Assembly: GCF_002726155.1 (NCBI RefSeq)
Contig: NZ_PBSH01000042.1
Span: 54,502 to 118,501, forward strand
Source: Alcanivorax sp.
Lineage (GTDB): Bacteria > Pseudomonadota > Gammaproteobacteria > Pseudomonadales > Alcanivoracaceae
Direction of reading: 5' to 3'
Length of the DNA: 64,000 bases
Made by a program: the position numbers and the translations under genes. Of this stretch, positions 44,173 through 53,429 are shown in pieces. The notes under the pieces were generated by a model. That model saw only the letters and a list, made by a program, of their open reading frames with translations. It was not told where the DNA came from and ran no database searches. Numbering within the stretch: the stretch's first letter is position 1; the number at the start of each line of letters is the position of its first letter.

Positions 44173-46929
44173 CTAAAACGCCAGCGACGTCACCGCCTGA
44201 AAGCTGTGCTCGCTGGTGATGCGATCATCATCCGTGTAGGCATATTCAAACGCGAAGCGCAGCGGCGAACGGTGGAACAACAGCAACTCCAGATCCATGC
44301 CGACAATAGCCTGATTCAGCTCCAGCTGGGCAGCACCGAAATCGATATCATAGCGGCGATAGCGCAGGTGCAGCGCCTCACGGCGCAGAGACAACGGCAC
44401 CTTGAAGGAATACCACGGCAGGTTAATCACCTTTGACACGCTGGCCTCACCCGAAATCACCTGCTCGGCATAGTAGCTATTATCCAGGGCAGGAATCACG
44501 ATCCGCGACGGATCGTTGGCGATAAAATCCTGCGTTTCTTCCAACGCCACCCCTCGACGCATTCCCTGATTCACCACAGCATCACTGCGCGAAAACTGGC
44601 CACGGGCCCCCAGGTACAGTTCGGCGGGCAGATCGGTCATCAGGCTCAGGGTGCCACCATAGCTGGTGTCATCACGGTCACTCACCTGATAACCCGTAAC
44701 CCCGGCATGCTTGTTGGGCAGAAAACTGTTACCAAAACGCGTGGTGCGGCTCAGGCTCCACTGCCCGGCCAGGGGCTCACGCTCATCCAGTTGATAGTCC
44801 TGATACCAGGTGCCGGCCAATTCACTGTACCAATAACCGGACTGCAGCAAAGGCAAACGTAACTCGGCACTCAAGCCATGGTTACGTGTCTCCTGCGGGG
44901 GCGACTCCCGATCCAGCCGATCGTCCAGCACCCAATATTGTTTCACCCCACCGATGAGGAAAAACTGATTGTTGCTATACCCCAGCCCCGCCAGTTCGCT
45001 CAGGTCTTGATCGCGGTAACTGAACAGGGACACTTCGTTTTGCTCCAGCGGATCGCTGAATCGCACTTGCACGTTGTACAGCGTGTGCAAATCCGTTTCG
45101 TCTTCCGCCGAGTCATCCTCTTCCTCGGAAAGCAACGACAGTGACAGATCCGTACCGCTATAGCGCATGGCGCTCCAGGCATGATAAGGGCGATCCAGCG
45201 ACAACGGCTGTGGCTCACTGTCCGTGGCCAGATTATCGGCCTGCCCGACGGGCACATCCCACCGCAGCTCGCGCACATGGGGCTCGCCGGAACGGGGCTG
45301 TAACGGCTTCAGATAATAGCCGTAATGATCGGCCTGAATGGCTGTCGCCAGCACCCGTTCATCATCCAGCAACCGCGCGGCCACGATGTCATCTTCCGCC
45401 AGCACCCGGCTAACACCACCCCCGTTTTGCGTGCGGTAAAGGGAAGAGCCGTGCTCGCTGTTGGCCACGAACAACACACGCCCCTGGCTATCCACATCGG
45501 CCACCACGCCGTAGTACCCTGCATAACGGTACAGCGCCGTACGATTGCGATAGAGGATGCGTTCCGACCCTTCCTGCACGAAGTAATAGAGGTCGTCGCC
45601 ATGAACATTCACGGAGGAATTCACCTGACCGTAAAAGTCATCACCGACATACAGTTGCGGCTGGTCATAGGAACTGGCCACATCAAAATACACCGGCTCC
45701 CGGGATGGCATGAACCCCTGAATGATCCGGCCGCGGGTATCCTCTTTCAGGTGAGCACTTTCACTGTATAGCCCCTGATAGATTCGCCACGGCGTGCTGT
45801 AGGCACTCGCCATGGACCAGGTCTTGTCGTCGTGGCGAAACAGTTCGCCGCCGCGAAAAGTCGAACGCTGCTTGCCCAGTTCGCCAGTCTCTCGATCCAG
45901 CACCACATGGTACGGCGCCCGCACATCCTGTGGGCTCGCCAGAAAAAAGATCTCATTGTCATCACTGTTCAGTGCGGTGAAAAATTTCGAGGTCACCAGC
46001 GGCTCACCCGCAGACATGACCGCCCTGTCTGCCTGCTGCACTTCGTGCTTTGCCCAGTCGGCAAAGGTGGTGTCGAAATTGTTGCCGATGGCCGCTTGCA
46101 GCGGTGCATTGGTGACGAAGGGAAAATACCAGTACCGCGAACGCGCCTTGAAGTACCGGTTGGTCGCATCCAGCCCGTACCGATCGGCGAGGAAATACTG
46201 GTAATGGCTGCCCAGCACATAGCTGCTTTCACCATAGGGAAAATACAGCGTCTGGTTATAGGCCCGCTCCGGGGTCAGGTAGCCTGCTTTTGCCTGGGCA
46301 TGAACCAGCGCATCGAAGCGGCCACTGTAGAGGCGCCCGCCATTACCATGGCGGGACTCATTAAGCACCGCATTGCCCTCCAGCATGAACGATGACTCGA
46401 ACACATTGGGAACAATCGCCGGAAAAAAGGGCGTCATCAGGGCGCCGTTACCCAGCACCGAATGCAGCGCACTGGACACCCGGTTGTCTTTGGCGTTCAG
46501 CTGGTAGTTATGGGCTGTCTCGTGGAACAGCAAGGTGTCGAGCCAGGAGGTAGTAGAAAAGTAATCCACCGCAGACGCGCCACCCACGTAATTGATCTGG
46601 CGATTGAGGGGATACTGGGTAGAGAAACCGTTGGCAATCTGGTTGTTATCGGAAATAAGTCCAACAAACAGCGGTGAATCCATCTGATAGCCAAAGCTGG
46701 CTTCATACTGCGGTTGCAGTTGTTGCTCCACGCCAGCGGCGTGCTCAGCAAACCCCTGGTTTTTCTCGGTGAAAATCAGCTCGGTATTACGCACCGTCGC
46801 CTTGTAGTAAGGCTGATCATGGGGCACCACCGTGGGGTTACGCTGTACCAGTGGTTCCGCCACAGTCTCTGCTGACAGGACCGCCCCGACAACCACCCCA
46901 ACCAACCTCCACTCGCCCCGTTTGTTCAT
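44173..46929 (-). CDS. HExxH metallopeptidase fused to beta-propeller and outer-membrane barrel
   Basis: A 918-residue exported protein. After a signal peptide, residues ~30-300 contain the zinc motif HETAH (His136-Glu137-His140) and, 44 residues on, EGNAVLNE (Glu184), a gluzincin arrangement. Residues ~300-570 show repeated strand units (e.g. HGDDLYYFVQEG, VVADVDSQGRVLFVANSEHGSS, DERVLATAIQADHYG) like a TolB-type propeller. The last ~300 residues alternate aromatic and polar strands (QVRFSDPLEQNEVSLFSYRDQD, SGYWYSELAGTWYQDYQ, YLGARGQFSRSDAVV) and end in Phe, as in proteins inserted by the Bam machine. The predicted protein is therefore a peptidase held at the outer surface. No close family is recalled. 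Function is inferred. Confidence 0.75.
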   Translation of the reverse strand: MNKRGEWRLVGVVVGAVLSAETVAEPLVQRNPTVVPHDQPYYKATVRNTELIFTEKNQGFAEHAAGVEQQLQPQYEASFGYQMDSPLFVGLISDNNQIANGFSTQYPLNRQINYVGGASAVDYFSTTSWLDTLLFHETAHNYQLNAKDNRVSSALHSVLGNGALMTPFFPAIVPNVFESSFMLEGNAVLNESRHGNGGRLYSGRFDALVHAQAKAGYLTPERAYNQTLYFPYGESSYVLGSHYQYFLADRYGLDATNRYFKARSRYWYFPFVTNAPLQAAIGNNFDTTFADWAKHEVQQADRAVMSAGEPLVTSKFFTALNSDDNEIFFLASPQDVRAPYHVVLDRETGELGKQRSTFRGGELFRHDDKTWSMASAYSTPWRIYQGLYSESAHLKEDTRGRIIQGFMPSREPVYFDVASSYDQPQLYVGDDFYGQVNSSVNVHGDDLYYFVQEGSERILYRNRTALYRYAGYYGVVADVDSQGRVLFVANSEHGSSLYRTQNGGGVSRVLAEDDIVAARLLDDERVLATAIQADHYGYYLKPLQPRSGEPHVRELRWDVPVGQADNLATDSEPQPLSLDRPYHAWSAMRYSGTDLSLSLLSEEEDDSAEDETDLHTLYNVQVRFSDPLEQNEVSLFSYRDQDLSELAGLGYSNNQFFLIGGVKQYWVLDDRLDRESPPQETRNHGLSAELRLPLLQSGYWYSELAGTWYQDYQLDEREPLAGQWSLSRTTRFGNSFLPNKHAGVTGYQVSDRDDTSYGGTLSLMTDLPAELYLGARGQFSRSDAVVNQGMRRGVALEETQDFIANDPSRIVIPALDNSYYAEQVISGEASVSKVINLPWYSFKVPLSLRREALHLRYRRYDIDFGAAQLELNQAIVGMDLELLLFHRSPLRFAFEYAYTDDDRITSEHSFQAVTSLAF

Positions 46930-47198
46930 CGACGCTCTTCCCTGTTGTTATCGCCAGCCTGGTTGTTATTCGCCTTGCCATTGTGCCCGGCCTGTCGTCC
47001 TCTTCACCAGTACCCCAGTCACGCCCCGCCCTGCTGGGCAGCCCGATTACAGTCCGTCACAGAAGCCCCAGTTTCTTTCACGCTTGGGCACCAAGGTACC
47101 CACAGATTTGCACTGCCATCCCGCCTACGCTGATACACCTATAAAAAAATGTCTCGCTCCGTGACGAGCCGCCACCATAACAACACAGGGACCGCACC

Positions 47199-49169
47199 AT
47201 GCCCGCTTCGTCTTCAGCGCGCCTGAATGGCCGCACTCTGATCGTCATTCTCCTTGGCCTGGTACTGCAACTGACCGCCTGCGGCGGAGGTAGCGGCAGC
47301 GCCCCCACCGTTGCCAATACACCCAACAGCCCCAACGCCAACACGGGCGGCGACAGCGGTGACGATACCGATAACGATACTGGCGAGGAGGAAAGCACAC
47401 CGGTGAACCTGGCCTGGAGCGAGCCCTACCAGCGCGACGAGGAATACCCCAACACGGTCGACTTGCCCCAGCAATTAATCACCATGCGCGACGGCATTCG
47501 CCTGGCAGCGACCATCACCCTGCCAGCGGACGAGAACGGCAATGCCATTGACGGCCCGTTCCCGGTGATCGCCACCTTTACCGGTTATAACCAGGCGCTT
47601 GGCGCCATCGGTGCTGCCGACCCGGCGCTGGTGAAAAGGGGTTACGCTTACATCATTGTGGATCTGCGCGGCACCGGGGCAGCGGAAGGCAGCTGGCAGG
47701 CGTTCAGCCAGATTGATCAGGATGATATCGGCGAGCTGCTGGAGTACATCAAGGTGCAGCCCTGGAGCAATGGCAGCATCGGCATGAACGGCGCGTCGTA
47801 CATGGGCATCACCGGTCTGCTGGCCGGTGCACAGGAAGACCCGGCGGTGAAAGCCATTTTTGCCATCGTGCCCATGGGTGATGCCTACCGGGATATCGTC
47901 TTCACTGGCGGGCAGATCAACGCCGGGTTTATTCCCCTGTGGGTCACCCTGGTCACCGGGCTGGGCATCATCCCCACCCCGGCCGGGCTGGATAATGGCG
48001 AACCGGGTTATTACCTGACCACCCTGCTGCAGCATCTGCAGGGCGCCCTCACCGAATTTCAGGTGCCCGTGGTGGCCGGGGCGTTGATTGGTGATGAAAA
48101 CAAATACGACACCGAATTCTGGCGCATCCGCTCACCACTGGAGCAGATCGACAAGATCACTGCACCGACCTTTGTGGTGGGCGGGCTCAAGGATATTTTC
48201 CAGCGTGGCGAGCCACTGATTTATGAAGGCCTGAAAGACCATACCACCGCCAAGCTGCTGATCGGCCCCTGGGAACATCTGGATGGCTCCTCCGGGGCCG
48301 GCCTGCCCGCGGATGGGGTGCCCGCCCTGGGCCCCATCCGCCTGGCCTGGTTTGACCAGTACCTGAAAGGCATGGACACCGGCGCCGGGGATTTCCCGCC
48401 GGTGACCCAGTACTACACTGGCGAAGAACGTTTCGTCACCGCCGCCGACTGGCCACACCCGTACGCGCAAGCGGAAACCTTTTACCTTCATGGCCAACCC
48501 GGCGCGCCCTTGTTCGGCAGTATTTCGCACAGCGCACCGACCAGCAGCAAACAAACCAGTCTGCTGCAGACGCCAGTCAACGGTCTGTGCTCCGCCAGCG
48601 CCAGCCAGTGGACTGCCGGCGTGCTCGGTCTGATCTTGCCCCCCTGCTCGGCACAGGACAACGTGGTTAACCTGCTGGAAGCGGTGTACACCAGCGAACC
48701 GCTGGAAGAAGACATGGCCATCAACGGGCCGATCACCGGGCAGATCTGGGCGTCCACCACCGCCCTGGATACCAATGTCACCGTGCGCGTCAGCGTGGTC
48801 GGCGACAACGGCATTGCCCGGCCATTGACCCACGGCATTCAGATGGCGTCCATGAGTGCCTTTGATGCCAGCAAATCGCGCTTCATGAACGGCAAACTGA
48901 TCCAGCCCTGGCACCCATTCACTGCGGAATCCAAGCGCAGCATCAGCCCGCTGACCGCCTTCCGAGCCGACGTGGAAGTGTTCCCCACCAGCGCCCTGAT
49001 CAAGGCTGGGGAAAAGTTGCGCATCAGCGTGGGCACCAGCGATCTGCCCCATGGCCTGAGCCCGATCCCGGATCTGCTCACCAGCCTGCTGGGCGCCATG
49101 ACCATCTACAGCGCCCCGGCCATGCCATCGCGGGTGAACATTCCGCTGGTGCCAACCAGCGCCCTGTGA
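47199..49169 (+). CDS. CocE/NonD family lipoprotein hydrolase
   Basis: A 656-residue lipid-anchored hydrolase with lipobox LTAC (Cys28) and an acidic Asn/Gly/Asp linker (about residues 30-70). The alpha/beta core has the nucleophile Ser200 (GASYMG), then Asp in GGLKDIFQ and His in GPWEHLDG. A C-terminal jelly-roll (X-Pro dipeptidyl-peptidase C-terminal type) follows. Cocaine esterase and related enzymes cleave ester or peptide bonds of this kind. It may act at the cell surface on esters. Confidence 0.9.
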   Translation: MPASSSARLNGRTLIVILLGLVLQLTACGGGSGSAPTVANTPNSPNANTGGDSGDDTDNDTGEEESTPVNLAWSEPYQRDEEYPNTVDLPQQLITMRDGIRLAATITLPADENGNAIDGPFPVIATFTGYNQALGAIGAADPALVKRGYAYIIVDLRGTGAAEGSWQAFSQIDQDDIGELLEYIKVQPWSNGSIGMNGASYMGITGLLAGAQEDPAVKAIFAIVPMGDAYRDIVFTGGQINAGFIPLWVTLVTGLGIIPTPAGLDNGEPGYYLTTLLQHLQGALTEFQVPVVAGALIGDENKYDTEFWRIRSPLEQIDKITAPTFVVGGLKDIFQRGEPLIYEGLKDHTTAKLLIGPWEHLDGSSGAGLPADGVPALGPIRLAWFDQYLKGMDTGAGDFPPVTQYYTGEERFVTAADWPHPYAQAETFYLHGQPGAPLFGSISHSAPTSSKQTSLLQTPVNGLCSASASQWTAGVLGLILPPCSAQDNVVNLLEAVYTSEPLEEDMAINGPITGQIWASTTALDTNVTVRVSVVGDNGIARPLTHGIQMASMSAFDASKSRFMNGKLIQPWHPFTAESKRSISPLTAFRADVEVFPTSALIKAGEKLRISVGTSDLPHGLSPIPDLLTSLLGAMTIYSAPAMPSRVNIPLVPTSAL

Positions 49170-49210
49170 CGCCATACCGCCTCTCCACCCTGCTCGGGCA
49201 AGAGGGGCGG

Positions 49211-49561
49211 CTATTCATGCTGCAGAATATTCAACAGACGATCGAACGGATCACGCACATAGAAGCGTCGCACGCCCCAGGGCTCACTCACCGGCCCGTA
49301 TTCCAGCGGCACCCCCGCTTGCTGCATTCTTCTCAGGGCCTCATCCAGATCATCCACCTCGATGGACAGGTCCGGCACCGCTGCGCCTGAACCGCCCTCG
49401 GACCCGAAACCAAGCTGTACGCGCATGGTTTCCGCCGAGCCATAGGCCTGGAACCAACCATGATCCATAAGCCGCTCGAGGCCGAGAATATCGCCATAAA
49501 AGGCGTCCGCCTTATGCCGTTCCGTCGTGGTCACATTGGCCACGATTCGATTCACTTTCAT
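49211..49561 (-). CDS. VOC family (glyoxalase-fold) protein
   Basis: A 116-residue protein with one glyoxalase/bleomycin-resistance fold: the strand pattern MKVNRIVANVTT, FYGDILGLERLMDHGW, and the C-terminal WGVRRFYVRDPFDRLLNIL. Reaction unknown; lyases, resistance proteins and dioxygenases share this fold. The ATG at 49561 follows GGGAGACAGC. It is divergent from the MFS gene. Confidence 0.88.
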   Translation of the reverse strand: MKVNRIVANVTTTERHKADAFYGDILGLERLMDHGWFQAYGSAETMRVQLGFGSEGGSGAAVPDLSIEVDDLDEALRRMQQAGVPLEYGPVSEPWGVRRFYVRDPFDRLLNILQHE

Positions 49562-49695
49562 GCTGTCTCCCTGTGTTTTTATTCCCGCACCCGTCCCGAA
49601 GCCGCCTCCTTCCATGCTAGAATGAACTCTGTTCAAATTCGGCAGCCTTAGCCCACCTTTACACCCAGCCACGCTTTCATTTCCGGGAACCCTGT

Positions 49696-50910
49696 ATGCC
49701 CTCCGACTCCAGTCGCCTGCTTCGTTTGTCTCTTGCTCTCGCCCTGGGGGGGTTTGGCATTGGCAGTGGCGAGTTCGTCATTATGGGGTTAATGCAGCGC
49801 GTGGCCACCGATCTGCAAGTACCGGTTCCCGATGTGGGCTATGCCATCAGCAGTTATGCGCTGGGGGTCGTGGTCGGTGCGCCGCTGATTTCCGCTCTGG
49901 CGGCCCGGGTGCCCCGGCGAGGATTGTTGATCGCCTTGATGCTGGTGTTTGCCGTGGGCAACATGGCCAGCGCCCTGGCCACAGATTTCTGGACCTTCGT
50001 AGGCCTGCGCTTTCTCGCCGGGCTGCCCCATGGCGCCTACTTTGGTGTCGCGGCGCTGGTGGCGGCCTCCGCCGTGCCGTATCACATGCGCGCCCGCGCC
50101 GTGGCCCGGGTAATGAGCGGGCTGACCATTGCCATCGTGGTCGGCGCGCCCCTGGCCACCTGGGCCGGCAATTTATTTGGCTGGGAAGTGGCTTTTATCG
50201 GCGTTGGCGTGATTGCCCTGTGCACCGCCCTGTTGATTCGCCTGTGGGTGCCCGCCCAGGCGCCGGACCCGAACGCCAGCCCGCGTCGCGAATTATCCGC
50301 GCTGGTCAAACAGCGGGTGCTGTTCACCCTGGGGGTCGCCAGCATCGGTTTCGGCGGCATGTTTTCGGTATTCAGCTATGTGATGCCCACCCTCACCGAG
50401 CAAGCCGGCATGGCGGAAAGCTGGGGCCCCATGGTGCTGATGATCTTCGGCATCGGCACCATTATCGGTAACTTTGCCGGTGCCCGCGCCGCGGACGGCA
50501 ACTTGCTGCGTGCCATACCGCGCATTCTGGTCTGGTGTGCGCTGATTCAGGCCGGCTTTTACTTTGCCGCCGACTGGCCCTTGCCCGCCATCCTCTTCGT
50601 GGGCCTGGTAGGCACCAGCATGGCGCTGGGCCCGGCATTGCAGACCCGACTGATGGATGTGGCCGAGGACGCCCAGACCATGGCCGCCTCCATGAATCAC
50701 GCGGCCTTCAACCTGGCCAACGCGCTGGGCGCCTGGCTGGCCGGCGTCACCATCAAGATGGGCGCACAATGGTCCGCCACCGGCCTGGTAGGGGCGGCCC
50801 TGGCCATCGGCGGATTGCTGATTTTCCTGGCCGGTCGCGGCCTGGAAAAACGTCACGCAGAAACCGCCGGCCTGGCCCCGCTTAATAACGGAACAGATAG
50901 CCCACGTTAA
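49696..50910 (+). CDS. MFS transporter, DHA1 family
   Basis: A 404-residue transporter with twelve membrane segments. GGFGIGSGEFVIMG (segment 1) and RFLAGLPHGAYFGVAA (segment 4-5) are typical of the AraJ/purine-arabinose efflux branch of DHA1. The loop between segments 6 and 7 is short. It probably exports small molecules; substrate unknown. Its last 29 bp overlap the end of the convergent outer-membrane gene. Confidence 0.9.
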   Translation: MPSDSSRLLRLSLALALGGFGIGSGEFVIMGLMQRVATDLQVPVPDVGYAISSYALGVVVGAPLISALAARVPRRGLLIALMLVFAVGNMASALATDFWTFVGLRFLAGLPHGAYFGVAALVAASAVPYHMRARAVARVMSGLTIAIVVGAPLATWAGNLFGWEVAFIGVGVIALCTALLIRLWVPAQAPDPNASPRRELSALVKQRVLFTLGVASIGFGGMFSVFSYVMPTLTEQAGMAESWGPMVLMIFGIGTIIGNFAGARAADGNLLRAIPRILVWCALIQAGFYFAADWPLPAILFVGLVGTSMALGPALQTRLMDVAEDAQTMAASMNHAAFNLANALGAWLAGVTIKMGAQWSATGLVGAALAIGGLLIFLAGRGLEKRHAETAGLAPLNNGTDSPR

Positions 50911-51445
50911 CGGTGGTCAGATCATTGTCGTCGTCATCCAGCTGCAGCCATTCCACCGTCAGGGCATTGCGTTCGTTCAATTTGATCGACGCCCCCATGC
51001 CGTAGGAGGGATCGCTGGCCACATCGTCTTCGGTATCGCCGCCGGCCACGGTGACCTCACGCTTCACCGAGGAGTGCCCAAGCAGCACATAGGGAGACAG
51101 CGGCAAACGGTAGCTCAGCCCCATTTTCAGATAGCCCCCCACCAGCCATTGCGGGTCCACGCTGACCCGGGCCGTATCCAGCCCGCCCTCATCATCGCTG
51201 ACGCCATAACCCAGCCGGGCCTCCAGCGCGAGCAGGGTATTGTACTGCCAGCCCCACACCGCCTGAACGCTGCGCGGTTGTGCATCATCGCCGGCAGCGA
51301 TTTGCTGGTCGAGCAGGTTGTACTGCACGCCCACATAGCCGGGCAATAACGGATCATCATTGGCAGACACCGACCCACTGATCACACATGCCAAGACCGC
51401 TATTCCCGCCGCCAGCGAATAAGAATGCTTCCCCTGTTGTTTCAT
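50882..51445 (-). CDS. Small outer-membrane beta-barrel protein
   Basis: A 187-residue protein with a signal peptide (cleavage at SVSAN). The mature part reads like an 8-strand barrel: YVGVQYNLLDQQ, SVQAVWGWQYNTLLALEARLGYG in segments, WLVGGYLKMGLSYRLPL, ending TTVNVGYLFRY. The C-terminal aromatic supports outer-membrane insertion. It resembles outer-membrane barrels of the OmpA/OmpW-size class. The ATG at 51445, after GAGGGAG, is chosen over the adjacent one at 51448. Confidence 0.85.
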   Translation of the reverse strand: MKQQGKHSYSLAAGIAVLACVISGSVSANDDPLLPGYVGVQYNLLDQQIAAGDDAQPRSVQAVWGWQYNTLLALEARLGYGVSDDEGGLDTARVSVDPQWLVGGYLKMGLSYRLPLSPYVLLGHSSVKREVTVAGGDTEDDVASDPSYGMGASIKLNERNALTVEWLQLDDDDNDLTTVNVGYLFRY

Positions 51446-51778
51446 CATCGCTCCCTCAATGCCGTCAATGGCCCGCCAGCAAATCATATTCCTTTCCGAG
51501 AATAACCGGCGACACTGTTTCCTCAACAAGAAAGTAACACCGGCAGGAAAAGAAACGAAAAAAGGGCCGCACAGGCGTGCGACCCAAAACCTCTTATGGC
51601 ACACGGGCCACAACAGGCTATCGGCATTCACAACACAAACATCAACCGGCTACAGTCAATTTGTGCGCGAATCAGCGAGTCAGGTCTGACAGGAAATAAC
51701 ATTCATCGTGGCGGCTGCCACGCTGCGAGGGTATTCATAAGGCTCTCTCCCAAGTCCATTTGGTGCTGGCCCTGCTGC

Positions 51779-51955
51779 ATGATTGTTGTGTCGGCTTGCG
51801 GGTGCTATTCCCCTGTTCAACAGCAGCGCCTTGTTGAACAGGCTGACAACGACATCAATTCATTTTTTCGCAACAGAACCGGTCTTTTGATCGTTATAAT
51901 TATCTGTCTGTGCTTGCTCGTTTTACCGTTACCCATGCCAGTAACTGCGTACTAG
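51779..51955 (+). CDS. Possible small membrane protein
   Basis: A 58-codon frame with a hydrophilic N-terminal half and a hydrophobic C-terminus (RTGLLIVIIICLCLLVLPLP). The frame ends 50 bp before a plus-strand terminator, which gives some support. The frame spans the inverted repeat at 51812-51842. Start signals are weak. Confidence 0.3.
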   Translation: MIVVSACGCYSPVQQQRLVEQADNDINSFFRNRTGLLIVIIICLCLLVLPLPMPVTAY

Positions 51956-52023
51956 AATGCACCGACCCTTGCGCCGCAAACTTTGCGCCAGCGCACATTC
52001 CGGGCCACAGAATGTGGTTTTTT
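51907..52023 (+). ncRNA. Candidate small RNA
   Basis: A TATAAT-like -10 (51895-51900) and a terminator (CCACA-GAA-TGTGG then TTTTTT, 52005-52023) bracket about 115 nt on the plus strand with no convincing gene. A small RNA is one reading; the end of the small ORF transcript is the other. No good -35 is seen. Confidence 0.35.
52005..52023 (+). terminator. Plus-strand rho-independent terminator
   Basis: CCACA (52005-52009), 3-nt loop, TGTGG (52013-52017), then six Ts. The stem is short but the T-tract is good. It ends a plus-strand transcript just before the envZ stop. Confidence 0.6.
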
Positions 52024-52036
52024 GTTACCGCTGGAT

Positions 52037-53356
52037 TTACCTAACACCGGCGGACAAGGGCTCGGGTTGCACAAACTTACCGGTTACCGGAAAACGTACC
52101 TCCACCAGCAGTCCACCGTGGGGATGATTGGCCAGCTGAATATCACCGTGGTGCATGTCCACAATCCGCTTCACGATGGCCAGCCCCAAACCACTGCCAC
52201 TGAGAGTGCGCGCCTTTTCCCCCCGGGAAAACGGCTGCAGCAGCAACGGAATATCCTCTTCACGCACACCGCGACCGTGATCACGCACCGTCAACACGAC
52301 CTTGTTTTCCGCAACTGCGGTGCGCACCTCCACCGGTGAGGCACCGTACTTCAGGGCATTGCCCACCAGGTTGGCCAGCATCCGTTTTACCGTCAGCCGC
52401 TTGAGCATAAGCCGGGGCAGGTCTTCCAGCTCGAACCGTAATTGCTCCGCCGGGTACTTGCCGGCCACCTCCTGAATCAGGTCATTGAGGTTTTCAAAGT
52501 CCGGCTGCTCATCCGCACCATCACGGATAAAGGAAATAAACTGATCGAGGATCGCATCCATATCCTCAATGTCTTCGATAATGCCTTTTGCCAGCTCCTC
52601 GTCCTGCATGAATTCCGCCGACAGGCGCAGACGTGTCAGCGGGGTTCGCAAATCATGGGACACCCCGGCCAGCAGCAACGCCCGATCCCGCTGGGCATGC
52701 TGCAAGTCACTGGTCATCCGGTTAAAGGCGGCATTCACTGCCTGAATTTCCTCCGGGCCGATGGTGGTATCCAGCACCGGCACCGCCTCTCCACGCCCCA
52801 CTTTCAAGGCCACTTTGGCCAGCCGTCGCAACGGCAAGTTCAGCCCCCGGGCAATCAGCAAGCCACCGATGATAGCCAGCAAAGGCACTGTCACCCCCCA
52901 GCCCAACAACAGGTAGCGATCGTAATCCCGGAAGAACGCCATGGGCACCCGCACCCATTGCTCACCAAACGACGGCGCGTTCACCCACAGAACCGGTTGG
53001 CGGTTATCTTCCAGACGCACGGTCACAGGCTCTTCCAGCATGCCTTCCAGTTCTTCCTGAAAACGGCCCACCACCGGACGTGACAGCAGCATGGTGCCAT
53101 CGTGAAGCTTTTCCGGAATCGCCACCGTAATGCCGGTGGCATTACCCAGCCGGTCGGCCAGATCCGCATCCGCTGCCGCCCGCGAATCATCAAACGCCAG
53201 CTCCGCTTGCAGCACCGTCAAGCGGGCGTATTCACGGATACCGGGCAGGTAGGCATTACGGGCAAAGAACCACAGGGTCAGCGCCTGGCTGATCCCAATC
53301 ACCAGCCCCACCACAATGGCGGAGCGGACAAAGGCAGTGCGGGGATAGAGTGTCAT
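52037..53356 (-). CDS. envZ: Sensor histidine kinase EnvZ
   Basis: A 439-residue membrane kinase. TM1 (residues 12-34), a periplasmic domain, TM2 (about 150-170), a HAMP domain, and the H-box with His235 ([12 protein letters not shown]). The catalytic part follows, with the N box [10 protein letters not shown] and the DHGRGV and GSGLGLAIV loops. It senses osmolarity and phosphorylates OmpR. The ATG at 53356 is one codon after an in-frame TTG. It is 74 bp after ompR on the same strand. Confidence 0.94.
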   Translation of the reverse strand: MTLYPRTAFVRSAIVVGLVIGISQALTLWFFARNAYLPGIREYARLTVLQAELAFDDSRAAADADLADRLGNATGITVAIPEKLHDGTMLLSRPVVGRFQEELEGMLEEPVTVRLEDNRQPVLWVNAPSFGEQWVRVPMAFFRDYDRYLLLGWGVTVPLLAIIGGLLIARGLNLPLRRLAKVALKVGRGEAVPVLDTTIGPEEIQAVNAAFNRMTSDLQHAQRDRALLLAGVSHDLRTPLTRLRLSAEFMQDEELAKGIIEDIEDMDAILDQFISFIRDGADEQPDFENLNDLIQEVAGKYPAEQLRFELEDLPRLMLKRLTVKRMLANLVGNALKYGASPVEVRTAVAENKVVLTVRDHGRGVREEDIPLLLQPFSRGEKARTLSGSGLGLAIVKRIVDMHHGDIQLANHPHGGLLVEVRFPVTGKFVQPEPLSAGVR

Positions 53357-53374
53357 CAAGGCAGCTTACACGCT

Positions 53375-53423
53375 GCATGCCTCACGCAACACGCGCGTGA
53401 TGCGTGAAGCGTGGTGCATGCTG
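53375..53423. repeat. Intercistronic hairpin between ompR and envZ
   Basis: TCACGCA (53382-53388) pairs with TGCGTGA (53401-53407), with a CACGCGCGTG centre and further partial pairing outward. It lies just before the envZ start and may set the lower level of EnvZ relative to OmpR. Confidence 0.55.
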
Positions 53424-53429
53424 CGTCTC

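Larger units (their letters stand above)
51446..52036. other. Intergenic region with hairpin, promoter and terminator
   Basis: About 590 bp between the barrel gene start and the envZ stop. It contains an 11-bp perfect inverted repeat (51812-51822 and 51832-51842), a -10-like TATAAT (51895-51900) and a plus-strand terminator (52005-52023). A 58-codon frame (51779-51955) lies between. Confidence 0.5.

Noticed and set aside
48132..49175. 347-codon minus-strand frame across the CocE-type gene
   Set aside because: Shadow frame; the plus-strand gene has catalytic motifs and a lipobox.
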